Notes under the pieces: model-generated | What the model saw: the letters and a program-made list of their open reading frames with translations, nothing else | Databases searched by the model: none | Told to the model about the DNA's origin: nothing | Source: Phallus indusiatus | Lineage: Eukaryota > Basidiomycota > Agaricomycetes > Phallales > Phallaceae | Assembly: GCA_027605045.1 (NCBI GenBank) | Contig: JAQFWX010000006.1 | Span: 372,001 to 436,000, forward strand | Direction: 5' to 3' | DNA: 64,000 nt | Shown: piece by piece, positions 12,401-24,144 of the stretch | Position numbering within the stretch: position 1 is the stretch's first letter | How the letters are laid out: each line of letters opens with the position of its first letter | Translations under genes and position numbers: made by a program

Positions 12401-15015
12401 CAAGTGTTATTATTGGGATTTGAACTGAGATGTCGATGTAGTACTTGTTTGTTTCCTCGGCTATTCTTTCGGAGACAAAAAAGTCGAATAAGGAAGTGTG
12501 AAGGGGTCGCACTGGAGTATGCAAATCGTGAACGCCGACAAAGAAAGAGCCAAAAGGAGTAAGTATTGACTCAATATCTTCAATACTCTCAAATATGTGT
12601 TGTAGCGCATCCATAGAAAGGGGTTCCCGCACTGTTGTAATCGCGCCTACGACCGTCTTGAAGTCTTCAATAAAATCAGAGTCCTGGGATTCTGACTGAC
12701 TCGAGATAATTTGGTGATATAATCCATATAATGACAACGACGAGCTTGAGATGCAGGTTTGCCATTTCTTCTTTATGAGTTGTGAACGTGTAACGGTGGG
12801 ATCTATGAATTGGCAGGCGGTATGTGCCCATTGAAAAAGACCCTCGGCGCGTTTCGCCAATATAATGGGCCAATCTTTGTCTATCTCATCCAATTTCGGC
12901 GATATTTTCTCAAGACGCTTCGAGACATAGGCTTGAATATCGCGACGTGTTTCTTCCGTTTCAATATCATCCATACGTTTACATGGAATATTGAACCTTC
13001 GGCGTTGGGCCTCGATATCCTGTTCTGGGCGAGTTGTAACAATAATACGATAATTCTTCGGAAGTTCGGACCATTTGCCGAAGAGGAGTTCCAGGAGTTC
13101 CTCGCGTTCACTACGGTCTCCACTTTCATTCAACGCGTCCACAACAATAACTACAGGTCCAATCGTTCCGACATTTTTCGAAGGTCTAACAATAAGTTCG
13201 TCAAATTGCGTTTTGGCATCTTTCTTCCTCCGGACCGCGGAGTTGTTGTTAATAACTTTCACCAATTCTTTTCGCCACAAGGTGTCGCTGTCAGCTAGAT
13301 CGCGGGATATGGTGCTGAAGAAGTGATTGCGACGGTCCGTGAAACTCCTGTTGAAACAGAACATGGACCCGAGTCGGTTTTGTTTCTGGAACATTCCAGC
13401 GATGGTATGTGCCACTGCGGACTTTCCTACTCCCGCTTGTCCACTCACGACCAGTATTTGTGATGACGATTCATCGCTGATCCGTTCAAATATCCATTTG
13501 GTCAACGTCTGTTGGGTCCCAGGTAAACATTCTTTGCTTGGGAAAAATCCAGCCTCGGAATCGTAGTGCATTTCTCCAAGTAGTGTTAATTCTCCTTCAA
13601 GTAACCGAATGATGAATGATTAACACATAGCTTTTGACAATGATGATCAACGTACTTAGTTCAGTGATTTCCTCGGATACACGAAGCGTTACGACGCTTG
13701 TTTCAAGATCAACTGAGTCCGTCATAACCTTCATAAGATGGTCAAGTTTGTCGTAAAAACTTTGGATCTTGTCATCCACACTCCCGTTAATTCCTTTCAT
13801 TACGTTTTTAACTAGAGCGTGAAAATCAGGCTTGATTACCATCATGACATGATTCTGGGAAACCACTAAACCTGCGTTTTCCATACTGTACGCTCGAATA
13901 AAATGCGCGCATTCAATGGTTTGTCGAACGATTGTGGAGAGCATCGTGGACCACTGGGTTGTCGACTGGGCCGTGGCAAAAAGCTCGCGAAGTCTTTCCA
14001 CATTCATTATGTATTCATAAATGTCTTTCAGCTTCTCACATAATTGTTTGACTTTGTCATCGCGGTTTTTTTTCGCGATAATAGTCTTACAACATTTATA
14101 TTGTATACTTAGTTCGCCATGATGCCCAAGAGAAAAAGAGTGTGTTCTTTACCTTTGGAATAAGAGATAGAATATTCCAAGCTACTTTCAGATATAGGTT
14201 AATCTAAAAAAGGACTTTAGTGAAGGATAAATATATGCTCGCTAAAGAAGCTACCTCGGAAACACCATCCATCACTTTCATAAAAGCCTGAAATGTGTCG
14301 ATAAACGAAGTCCAAGTCTTCTCGTTATCATGGTCAGCTTGCATCGCAGGATTGATAACATTGGCGGCCTCAGCTGGAGCTTTTTGAGCCAGCAGTAGCC
14401 CCACTGATGCTTGTTCTACTACTCCCGAAACGATGCCAAGTTCAGACATTTTTTCGATGTTGAATGTTAATTGACATTCTTCAGCGACGTCTAAATTGCA
14501 TGAACCTGAAAATATATGGATGCTAGATTAACGATGAAGTTTTTGAATGCATTCAGTGATATAACTAACCAGAACTCCTTTGCATTTCGAATAGGTCGAT
14601 GACCCGGCGTTCGCACGAGCCAATTGTGGTATTTTTTATAAATCGTTTACTCTGAATGATGAATTTCAGGACAGTGTCGTCAGTAATATCACCGGGACTA
14701 AATAACAACGTAAGGCAAAATTTGAAAGATCATGGTTTTAAACTTCAACATACAAAATGAATTGCTCATTCCAGATAATGCAGGTGTTATCGTAGTTTCC
14801 TGTACTAACTGCCCTTTTCGGAGCTTCATCCCCTTCGGTGCCGCACTTGATATATATTTTGAATCTCAAAGTGTTTTTCGACGGTGGGTTAAGCAAGCGA
14901 AGGTCTTTATTCAGAAAAATCCCGGATGAGATTTTAGCTGAAGGTTTGAATGAGAAACTCTGAAATTACCGAATATTTTTATACCCTTCAAAGAATTTCT
15001 CATCGAATCCGTCAT
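9481..15015 (-). CDS. NLR-A: C2-like/NACHT/WD40 STAND receptor, intact
   Basis: A STAND-type NTPase, the fungal counterpart of NLR immune receptors. Ten exons (15015-14970, 14904-14754, 14697-14570, 14505-14255, 14203-14153, 14085-13872, 13811-13656, 13594-12096, 12045-9800, 9742-9481) close in phase to 1,667 aa. Order: C2-like domain (LLNPPSKNT, IIWNEQFIL; residues about 15-135), helical region (DTFQAFMKVMDGVSEV, AWNILSLIPK, IRAYSMENA), NACHT with Walker A GQAGVGKS, Walker B VVDALNES and sensor TTRPEQD, then about 750 residues of divergent WD40-like blades ending FWVPEKSRKHFWFPGMMHIP. Walker B has Asn where the four other copies have Asp. It lies in opposite orientation to the main NLR array and inside the F-box cluster. 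The start ATG is the one aligned in all five copies, followed by a 46-nt first exon. Ligand unknown. Confidence 0.85.
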
Positions 15016-15985
15016 GAATAAAGTATCGCTAGGCAGGTAAATAAAAAACACAGCTCATACGGTGACTGACTGAAGTTTGGGAAGGTGAAGAAAGCCGCGT
15101 TTGAGGGTGCCTTCAATCGAATTTTGGCAGCGTGACTGAGCATCAGTTCATGCGTCATTAATTCATTACCCATCACTTCCTAGTGCTGTGTTTGTCTTCG
15201 CACTCCTTTTGATTCGCTGAGCTAGTGCAAATACAGGATTTCTATAGGGTCGTCTCAGATTCTCTGAGGCACGGCAACCACACGACCTTGCGGTCTCAGA
15301 TATACTCAGATCATGATGCATGGTGTACGGTTCTTCTGAAATGTGGGGTGGGAAATGGTACGGTGGTTTATTGTAAAACAGTTGAGCTGCAGCTGTCTAC
15401 AGGACCAGGTTTTTCTCGAAAGATGACGTTGAGCCCAAAAAAAAACTTGCGCTTTGAGTGATAATCGAAAATTAGACTAAAGGATGGCGACGACGTCTTC
15501 TAGCATTGTAGTGCAAGATCGGAAAAAGCTGGCTTTGAAATTTTGGCCGTTGAGTTCGGCCTGACACGCCGCCATAGTCACAGCGAGTCACAACAAACCC
15601 ACTTTGACTCCGACATGCGACATGCGACGAAAACACTGGATATCTTTTGCGCCAGGTATCAATATCTGGTACAGCAGAAACCAGGGTATCCTTTATCCAG
15701 GAATGTCAGCTTATGGGTTTTTGCTATTCTCAGCCAAAAAGATCGATATTTGACTTCCGGCAATGCAACTCTATCCACGCTACTTGCACCACCCCTTGAG
15801 CCCAGTAACAACCTGCCCTACTTCCTGTTGTTGTGCTCTGGTTCAGGCGGGACAACAGGAAGGGCCCAGCCTCAAGCTGGATTATGGATAGGTTGTTTCC
15901 GGGCTAAAGAGATGTGGGCTGCGTGAAGCAGGCGGCGAGAACATCCTTGTCCCTCACAAGACGTGTCTGTATATGGGGCCCTCGA
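15016..15985. other. Upstream region of NLR-A, no other gene seen
   Basis: The part next to the NLR-A start (minus strand, 15016-15150) still resembles the 5' leaders of the other NLR copies, including a stretch like TTGAGGCGTCCTCTC. The rest, to about 15985, has open frames up to 127 codons on the plus strand but no recognisable motifs or paralogues in this window. Confidence 0.45.
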
Positions 15986-16335
15986 GACCTCAAGCTTCGA
16001 GCTTTTCTACCTTACTGTTTGGTTCCCGCCTCAACGTCAAAAGATTTTTTGTGTTTTCAAGACCTGGTCCAGCATTTGTCGACACTGGCTTGTCAGTTTA
16101 TGCCAAACCTCTGCGCTAGGAATCTCACCAAGAGACGAAGCATCCCAACAGGTTGACAGGTGTGAACTGGGGCAAATTGCGCTCGAGGCGTACTCTAACG
16201 CAGCTTTCGCCACCTTATCAAATTTTAGTTGTGCTCACCGTGTTCGCCACGCCTCTCACTACTGCCGCCCAGCAGTTATACATTGATCATGTCCGACATG
16301 CTGTATTAAAGTCGCATGAAAGTCGAAATCTCATT
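15985..16335 (+). pseudogene. Orphan NLR 5' leader and start region on the plus strand
   Basis: This segment matches the leaders of NLR-1 to NLR-4: bases 16145-16290 contain GTGTGAACTGGGGCAAATTG, the word TTTAGTTGTGCTCACCGTG, GCCACGCCTCTCACTAC and an ATG at about 16289 in the position of the NLR start codon. After MSDMLY a stop follows and homology ends. It is a truncated duplicate facing away from NLR-A, so it may be one end of the event that placed NLR-A here. Confidence 0.6.
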
Positions 16336-16619
16336 GCCAAATTCATTCAAAGAGGTTATGGATGCTTTTTTTTCTTTTGTATTTCAAGGATAGAGGTGTA
16401 TCACGGACTTGTTCTGTTCAGTGTTTTGTGCTTCTTAGATAACCATCGTATACAGTTTTTTTCTCTCCCATTGTGTTACAAAAAGAATATATCAACTGTC
16501 TCGGGTTGGATTGATACTGAATGGCTATACCGTATTTGAATGATATACACGGAAGGTGTCAGCTCAAGTTCACTGTGAACGTCAGTACCGCATTGCCATC
16601 TCCACGTATTTATTCCTTC

Positions 16620-16905
16620 ACAGTCTTAAAAAGTGACGCACGCGTCTTTGCTGGTCCAGGCGCACTCATGTTGTTTGCAGGTACATAGCTTGAAGCACAA
16701 CTCATAACAGATTTGTTCTTTAGTATAACCATATTTACATTTGTTTTTCAAAGACGTTTCTCCGTCGCTGTGCACTGGTAGTCAAACATACATTTGTGCG
16801 AACTGCTTCAGGAGCCCTTCTCACTTTCGATAGTGTATAACTACTGTGAATAGAAATTGCAATTCAATTATAATCTGGAGGTGAACGAAGGGCAAATGGA
16901 ACATC
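16620..16905 (-). repeat. 3' flank repeated downstream of two F-box genes (copy 1)
   Basis: Sequence downstream of the subfamily II gene at 16911-18544 is similar to 20420-20700 downstream of the subfamily II gene at 20707-22340. Shared words include AACTCATAA, TTTGTTCTTT and ACTGCTT(C/G)AGGAG. This supports duplication of a unit larger than one gene. Confidence 0.5.
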
Positions 16906-16910
16906 CATAC

Positions 16911-18544
16911 CTTAAAAAATCGCAGAGGTACCGGTGTATAATCCATCTGAACCAGAATACGAGCGAACAGGATGCCACCCATCAGTGGGGCACCAGATCC
17001 AGCGGTAAGGGCGAAAAATCTCCACTTCTTCTAATGTTGGATGAGAGCGATATTTAGGATCATCGATGCGTCCAACAGGACAACAAGGTGGTACAACATT
17101 ATATTCGTCGAGAGACTTTTCCACGGGATATACCACTGTGCATTGTTTCAAATGATGAAATCTGGGGAGAACGGACAGCATCGCGTCAGATATTTCCTAG
17201 AAGAATGAAATTGACTAAGCGATGTGCGTACTCGAAAAAAAAATAAAATGAAATACCTCTTCTTCATATATCGTCCTCACCAAAATCTCAACATTGGATA
17301 TCTCGGGAAAGACATGAGCCATGTGCGAGAAGATTTCTTCAGGTTTATCAAGTAGGCCGAAATAAACCACGTGTTTTATATCTCGTGAAACCACGGTATA
17401 GTTTTCTCGAAAATCATCCGGTTCGTAGGTTAGAATATGAAGTTTCGCAAGTGGCCGTCCAGGAACTATACCATTAGCGATCCACGCAGGTGCTATTAAT
17501 GTTTTGAGACGGGGTATCGCAGTATCGGGAATGATAAATGGTATTTTGGGGGAAAATATTGCTGACTATGCGTAACTCGCACAGGTTGGGCACAATGCGG
17601 AGAAACTTGCGTAAATTATCGACTTGATGATTAGAAATTATAACAGAAGCATCCGAATCTTCTGGATCGCCCGAATCTTCCGAATGAACGCCATGGAACA
17701 CCGAAAGTCTTTGTAACTGCGGAAGAGGCTTTGGCAATTTCCTATTGGCAACTATACGGGTCAAAATGTCAAGAGAAAAAGAAGCAGTGTCGAGTTGGCG
17801 TAATAACGAGACGAAGAGCTGAGCAGCGCTGGCTTTGTCAGACCAGCTGGTAGGAGTATACTGGAAAACACGAAGCGACGAATTCGCAACTGGTACTCCA
17901 TACTCCTCGTCGTTGTGACCAAGGAGATAAAGGGTTTGAAGGCCAGGTATGTGAAAAACGAGAGATAAAGACTCGAGGTCGAGTGCACAGTTCCGACAGG
18001 CAAGATGTTCAAGTCTAGGTAAATGAGAAATAAGAAAGATAATGTCTTCGCGTTCACGGGGATGAGATTCTCATTGCATTGCGTTGCCCATACCGACAGT
18101 AAGTCCCCACCAGAATTCATCCTGGGATAAGACATCCCAGTCGGTGGAGCCGTCTAACGTTTCACCCTCAAAAGGGTAAATATACCAATGTTCCAAAGTC
18201 AATCGACGGACGACATTGAGTATATGGGGTGATGCATTAAGGTTTCGGACACGTCTGATCATATTTCTTGAAGTAACACTGGCGTCATGTTTACCGTCGG
18301 TGTCGGGGACGATCAGAGTTAATGTGCGAAATAGAATTGGTGAGGCTATACCACGAAGAAATTTGTTAACCGATGCTAAAGATATGAAGGCTCGTCTATC
18401 GGATTTGTCGTAGCCTTCGTCAAGAAGTTGGAAGATATCCAACCAGATGTCACCGGGAAGACCGGGAAGGGTTTTCGACGGTGTCGTAATCATTGCATCA
18501 AGGAAAGAAAGACCTTGATTGGTGTTGCGAGTCACGCTGGTCAC
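16911..18544 (-). pseudogene. F-box/LRR-like gene, subfamily II, multiply broken
   Basis: N-terminus MTSVTRNTNQGLSFL, F-box-like LPGLPGDIWLDIFQLL, SLASVNKFLRG and ILFRTLTLIVP, then leucine-rich segments (LPRLEHLACRNC, LPQLQRLSVF, VPNLCELRIVSN) and the C-terminal module CPVGRIDDPKYRSHPTL with YRWIWCP. Three defects: TGA at 18073-18071 after GMGNAMQ; a frameshift in the G-run and A-run near 17547-17556, after which the expected PFIIPDTAIP is read in another frame; and a TAA just before the last splice donor near 16912. The closest relative is the intact gene at 20707-22340. It has probably lost function. Confidence 0.75.
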
Positions 18545-18717
18545 GCTCGTATTGAATCTATCTCAATTTCATCAGTTCAGCTTTAGGGATGTATGTTCAA
18601 GGCGGTTGAAGATGCTGACTAACATCATGAGCAAAACTAAGAATTTCCCCGACAGCTGTTTTGGTACAGCCCTGCCACCTTTGTATCTAATATTCAACAG
18701 ATGAATAGCTCGCATAG

Positions 18718-20261
18718 TTACTGCGGGTGGTAATTGAAGAAAAACTTCAGGTCCATGGTATACGGTACATCATGTACATAAAGTGAACGAACAGGGTGCC
18801 AACCGACTTTGGAACACCAGGTCCAACAGTAAAAGCTAAGCATATGCAGCTCTTCTAATGTTGGATGGGAACGGTATTTAGGATCATCAACACGTCCAAC
18901 AGGGCAACAAGCTGGGGGACAACCATCATCGAAAGGATATCCGCTCTCACCAGATACAAAGCATTTTTTTAATTGGCGGAATTTAGGAAGAATGGATAAC
19001 ACCGTGTCGGATAATTCCTACAGTAAAGCAGTAACTAAATGATCATCAATCAATACTCGAAAAGAATAAAAAGAACCTTAGGAGTGCATGGACAATCGTC
19101 CATGGCCGTAATTTCAACGATAGATGCGCTAGGAAAGACCTGAGCCAGATGGAGAAGCTCTTTTTCTGGGTTCTTTAGCGGGCCGCTATAAAGCACGTGT
19201 TGTATGCCTTGAGAAACCACAGTATAACTTTCTCGAAAATCGCTTTCACCAAAGACGATTATATGGAGCTTCTCGAGCCTTCTTGTAGAGGCTATACCGT
19301 TGGCAATACATGGAGGTGACATTAACGTTTTAATATGAGGGATCGTAGTCTCGGAAAGGATAAAGGGTAGTTTGGTGTGAATGTCGCCGACTATCCGTAA
19401 TTCGCACAGATTGGGAGTAAGATCAAGAAAGCTATGAATACGCATAAGGTCGCTATAGTCGTTCGGAGAGCCTAAATGGCCATGCATCGAAAGTTTTTTC
19501 AGTTTGGGAAGAGCTATTGGCAGGCTATTGTCGGCAAGGATACGCGGCAGAAAGTCGAGGGGAATGGAAAAAATGGTGAATTGGTTGATGAGAGAAATGA
19601 TAAGCTTAGTAACCTCGGGAGGACAGCGTTCATAGGGGATATCCGGGTAATATTGAAAATTATGCAGGGAAGAAGGGGCAGTGAGTTGAGGCTTGATTGG
19701 ATTGTTGGTAAATATATAGGGTTCGTTAATATAAAGGGTTTGGAGATTGGGTATGCGAAAAATATGAAAGAAGAACTCGGGCACGAATACACAACCCCAG
19801 CATCCAAGATGATAGAGATGAGGAAAGCTAGGAAGGAGAGTGATAGTTTCTCGATACGCGAGGCGATGTAGCTGGGAATCTTCGCGAGCGCCTGTTATTG
19901 AGTCAGGTGAGTCCCTATCCTCCTCCTCGGAATCTTCATCATCATCAGGGCAAATACGCAAACTGATTAGATGCAATCGTCGAACAGCATTGAGTATGAC
20001 AGGAAACGACTTGAGTGCTTGGACGCATCGAATGAATTTTTTCGAATAATGATCTTTACTATGCATATCCTCGCTAGCATCCAGATCTAATTCGTGGAGT
20101 ATAGCGGGGAAAGCGATACCGCGAATGAACTTGTTAGTCGACGCCAAAGATATCATGTCGCGTCGGGTCTGGGAGTCATACTGACCATAGCGAACGATCT
20201 GTTGCCAGATCTCAGCCGGAAGCTCGAGAGGGTAGTCCCTGTGTTTCTGTGGCTCTGACAT
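18718..20261 (-). CDS. F-box/LRR-like protein, subfamily III
   Basis: Exons 20261-19077 and 19017-18718 (59-nt intron) give 494 residues. Residues about 12-60 are F-box-like (LELPAEIWQQIVRYG, MISLASTNKFIRGIAFPA). A strongly acidic loop (DDDEDSEEEDRDSPDS) precedes leucine-rich segments (FPHLYHLGCWGC, IPNLQTLYI, LPKLKKLSMHG, TPNLCELRIVGD, TIPHIKTLMSPP). The C-terminal exon has the signature SDTVLSILPKFRQLKKC, CPVGRVDDPKYRSHPTL and YCWTWC. Nearest relative is the gene at 22624-24144; together with their subfamily II neighbours the two form a tandemly repeated pair. Likely an SCF adaptor with unknown substrate. Confidence 0.82.
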
Positions 20262-20419
20262 CGTTATACGTTGAGGACGTTGAGATGCGGGTGCATGAAG
20301 AGAGAAAAAAATTGCTAGCGCCTACGTGACACCGCGTTACACCCGTTACGTGCTGGCAAACCTGGTCCCCAGAGCTTTAACTTTGAAGCAGAGGTATATT
20401 CATTCATTCGCATTAAATA

Positions 20420-20702
20420 GGAATGTCGCGTTTCTGGCCTAGGCGCATTCAATTTGCGGGTGGCTTCAAGCCCAACTCATAAAACATATTTGTTCTTTGG
20501 TAAACCATAGCCACACACGTATGTACATCCTCACTTGTCATCGCTGCGAATCAAATATACATGCATGAAAACTGCTTGAGGAGTCAGTGCTAGTCAACGT
20601 CCGGATTTGAGATTGACAAAGAAGAGTTATACCCGGTATGACCGTCAATCATGGCCGAGGCTTCTCACTTTCAGCATTGCATAATCACTATGGATGGAAA
20701 TC
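20420..20702 (-). repeat. 3' flank repeated downstream of two F-box genes (copy 2)
   Basis: Partner of 16620-16905: similar sequence in the same place, directly downstream of a subfamily II F-box gene. No coding potential seen. Confidence 0.5.
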
Positions 20703-20706
20703 CAAT

Positions 20707-22340
20707 CTAGTCATAGTTTATTGGTGAAAGGCAAATGAAACGTACCTCAAAAATTCGCAGGAGATATAATCCATCAGTTCCAGAACGTGAGCGAACGCAG
20801 TACCAACCATCTGTAGGACACCAGATCCAACGGTAAGAGCTGAGAATTTGCACTTCTTCCAATGTCGAATGTGAACGATATTTAGAATCATCGGCACGTC
20901 CAACAGGGCAATAAGACGGTTGAACACCATATTTAAGGGGGGATTTTCCCGTGCGAGTTACCATGCATTGTTTCAAACGACGAAATTCAGGGAGTATCGA
21001 TAGTACTGCGTTGTAGGTTCCCTAAACGAGAATAATTAAGAGGAATAAGTGACCAAAAAAAAACAAACCTCTGGTTCAATCGCTCCCCTAACCTGGATTT
21101 CTACTGTAGATGCTTCGGGAAAGAGCTTAGCCAAGTAATCAAGATCTCCTAGGTCGTGCAGTCGACAGTAACAGATAATGTGTTTTACGTCTCGTGAAAG
21201 CACATTATAGCTTTCTCGAAATGTAACTTTATCAAAGATGAGAACATGAAGTTTCTCTAGAAGTGCTCGTCCAGGGACTATACCGTTGGCGATGTACGAA
21301 GGTGCAATTAGTGTTTTGAGATGGGGTATTACGGTATTGGGGATAGTAAAGGGTGTGTCGAGGAGAATGTCGCTGACTACACGCAGTTCGCGCAGGTTGG
21401 GCGTAAGGCCAAGAAAATTGCGAAAATGAATTAAATCGTCATGGTTGTCTTGATCTACGATCGTATAATTGAACGTTGAAAGTCTTTGCAATTTGGGAAG
21501 GGCTATTGGCGAATCGGGATGGGCAAGTATACGATCAAGAATGTGAAGGGAAAAAGAGGAAGTATCGAGTTGACTTAATAAAGGGATGAAGAATTCGGCC
21601 GCACTCGCCTCATCAGACCAGTAAGCGTGAGTATATTGCAAAGCACGCAGCGATGGGTTAGCGACCACGACTTGAAAATTTACCGGCTTGTTGTGCATGG
21701 CGTCTGTGTGGCCGTGAAGGTATAGGGACCGGAGGTTGGGTATGCCAAAAAGGAGAGATAAAGACTCTGGGGCAAATATACAATCTTTACATGCAAGATG
21801 TTCGAGTCTAGGTAAGTGGGAAACGAGAGAGATAATTTCACTGTATCCACCGGGTTGGTATTCCCAAAACTTATTGCCCAGAACGTAGCCAAATCGTCTA
21901 CTGAGTTCATCCACGGAAGCGGCATCCGATTCGCTATCCGACATCTCATCTTCATCTTCATCAGGGTGAATATACCAATTAACCAAAGTCAATTGGCGGA
22001 CGGCATTGAGTATATGGGGTGCGACATTAATATCTCGAACGCGTTGAATGATTTGTTTGACGACAACGTTGGTTTCTTGGTCGCCGGTGTAGGGAACAAG
22101 CAGTTCTAGTGTGCGAAATAAGATTGGTAAAGCGATATGACGAAGCAACCTGTTGACTGATGCTAAAGATTTGAAGGTCTGTCTATTGTGTTCATTATAG
22201 CCTCCATTAAGAAGTCGAAAGATATCCGACCAGATCTCGTCGGGAAGATTGCGAAGGGGTTTCGAGGGTGTCGTATTCATCGTGGTGCTGAGAAGAGAAC
22301 TATAGCGCCGGTGCATTATATTAATTTCCGGCGGCGTCAC
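20707..22340 (-). CDS. F-box/LRR-like protein, subfamily II, intact
   Basis: The only unbroken subfamily II copy. Exons 22340-21069 and 21021-20707 (47-nt intron) give 528 residues; a further small intron after LYLLRIFE near 20750 is possible, which would change the last residues. F-box-like segment LRNLPDEIWSDIFRLL, then SLASVNRLLRHIALPILFRT. An acidic loop (DEDEDEMSDSESD) precedes leucine-rich segments (LPRLEHLACKDC, IPNLRSLYLHG, LPKLQRLSTF, TPNLRELRVVSD, VIPHLKTLIAPS). The C-terminal module reads NAVLSILPEFRRLKQC, CPVGRADDSKYRSHSTL and YRWIWCP. In-frame ATGs exist further in (MNTTPSK), which aligns better with sister starts; the exact start is uncertain. Confidence 0.8.
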
Positions 22341-22623
22341 GCTCAGATGCCTGAAATTGGGAGTTTGCTGCGTGTATCGATAAACTTCGTCAATTCAATT
22401 CTCGAAAATATATAGGAATACATGCTCGAAAAATTCGGGACGATTGAAAACTGTTTAGATATGCAAGACTAAGAATGTCATTTTTATTTTATCATTGAAA
22501 CGCTATTTGGTGTAACCCCTGCCGTTGATTTTTGCCAAGCATCCAAACGGATAGCTCGCATAACTAGTACTGTGAATGGGATTTCGAATCTAGTCCGGTG
22601 AGAGGAAAATAGAACGTACCGTA

Positions 22624-24144
22624 TCAAAAAAATCTCATGTCCATGGTGTACGGTTCCCAAGCCGTATCAAGTGAACAAAGCCAACCAACTTTGGGACACC
22701 AGGTCCAGCAATAATAGCTAAGTAAACGCAATTCTTCTAAAGTCGGATGAGAACGGTATGTAGGGTCGCCAACGCGTCCAACAGGACAACAAGCCGGGGG
22801 ACAATCATAATCGCCGTAATTCTGGCCGCCCTCGCCGGATACGATGCATTGTTTCAGATGGCCAAATTTAGGAAGAACAGATAATACCATATCGGATAAT
22901 TCCTGCGGTAAAGAAGTAACTAAAGGATAAATAACTCAAAAAGTCATAAAAAGAACCTCAGGCTTCCGTGGACAATCTTCCATGACCACAATTTCAACGA
23001 TAGATGCATTGGGAAAGACCCGAGCCAAATGAGGAAGATCTTCTGCCTTATCTATCAAACCGTTATAGAGCACGTGTTTTATGCTTCGTGAGACCACAGT
23101 ATAGCTATCTGGAAAGTTCATTCCATCAAATGTGAGGATATGAAGTTTCTCAAGCATCCTTGTAGAAGCTATGCCGTTGGCAATACCTGGAGGTGACATT
23201 AACGTTTTAAGATGAGGGATCATAGTGTCGGGAAGCACGAAAGGTATTTCGGTGTCAACGTTGTCGACTATCCGTAAATCGCACAGATTGGGAGTACGAT
23301 CAAGAAAGCTACAAATGCGCATAAGGATGTTATGGTCGTCCTGACCGTTCGAAGGACCATGTATCGAAAGTTTGCGCAGTTGGGGAAGAGCTATTGGCAG
23401 GCTATCATTGGCAAGTATATGCTGAAGGAAGTCGAAGGGAATGGAAAAGACGGTGAATTGGGAGATGAGGGAAATGAAAAGTTTAATGTCCTCGGAGGGG
23501 CACTGCTGAAAAGGGAAACCCGGGTAATATTGAAAAATATGCAGAGAAGGGGCGGTAACTTGAAACTTTATTGGATCAAGATTGTACAGCCAGTATCCGT
23601 GAATATAAAGAGATCGGAGATTGGGTATGCGCAAAATGTGAAAGAAGAACTCGGACACGAATGCACAGTCCCGGCATTCAAGCTGATAGAGTCGAGGCAA
23701 ACTCGAAAGGAGACCAATAGCTTCTCGGTACGCGACGGGATGTAGCTGGGAGACTTGGCTGGCCCGATCTGAACGGGATTCGGGTTCACCTATGGTCAAG
23801 TCAATTAAGTCACCATCCTCTTCGGAACCTGGATCGTCACGAGGGCGGATACTCAAAGTATTTATAGACAATCGGTAGATAGCATTGAGTATTATAGGAA
23901 GTGATTTGAGTGCTCGAACGCGTCGAATGAATTTTTTCAAGTAATGGGGTTCATCGTCGTAACCACACAGATTTAAGTCGTGGAAAAGAGCAGGAAAAGC
24001 AATACCGCGAATGAACTTGTTAGTCGACGCCAAAGATATCATGTCGCGTCGGGCCTGGAGGTCATACCGGCCATAGCAAACGATCTGTAGCCAAATATCA
24101 GCTGGAAGGCCAAGAACGGAATTTCTGTGTCCTTGCTTTGACAT
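22624..24144 (-). CDS. F-box/LRR-like protein, subfamily III
   Basis: Exons 24144-22957 and 22902-22624 (54-nt intron) give 488 residues. F-box-like LGLPADIWLQIVCYG with MISLASTNKFIRGIAFPALF; acidic loop; leucine-rich segments (LPRLYQLECRDC, IPNLRSLYIHG, LPQLRKLSIHG, TPNLCDLRIVDN, MIPHLKTLMSPP). The C-terminal exon reads SDMVLSVLPKFGHLKQC, CPVGRVGDPTYRSHPTL and YCWTWCP. In the signature DDPKYRSHP the second Asp and Lys are changed (GDPTYRSHP), the most divergent version in the window. It is divergently arranged with the Ase1 gene; the two starts are 367 bp apart. Confidence 0.82.

Noticed and set aside
12810..13566. Long open frames on the plus strand opposite the NLR-A NACHT exon
   Set aside because: They are antisense shadows; similar antisense frames appear opposite the NACHT exons of all copies and carry no motif of their own.
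15543..15926. Plus-strand frame of 127 codons upstream of NLR-A
   Set aside because: No motif, no intron pattern and no paralogue in the window; length is within chance for this base composition.
17761..18135. Minus-strand frame reading through the broken F-box copy
   Set aside because: It is an out-of-frame shadow; the family protein continues in the original frame beyond the TGA at 18073-18071.
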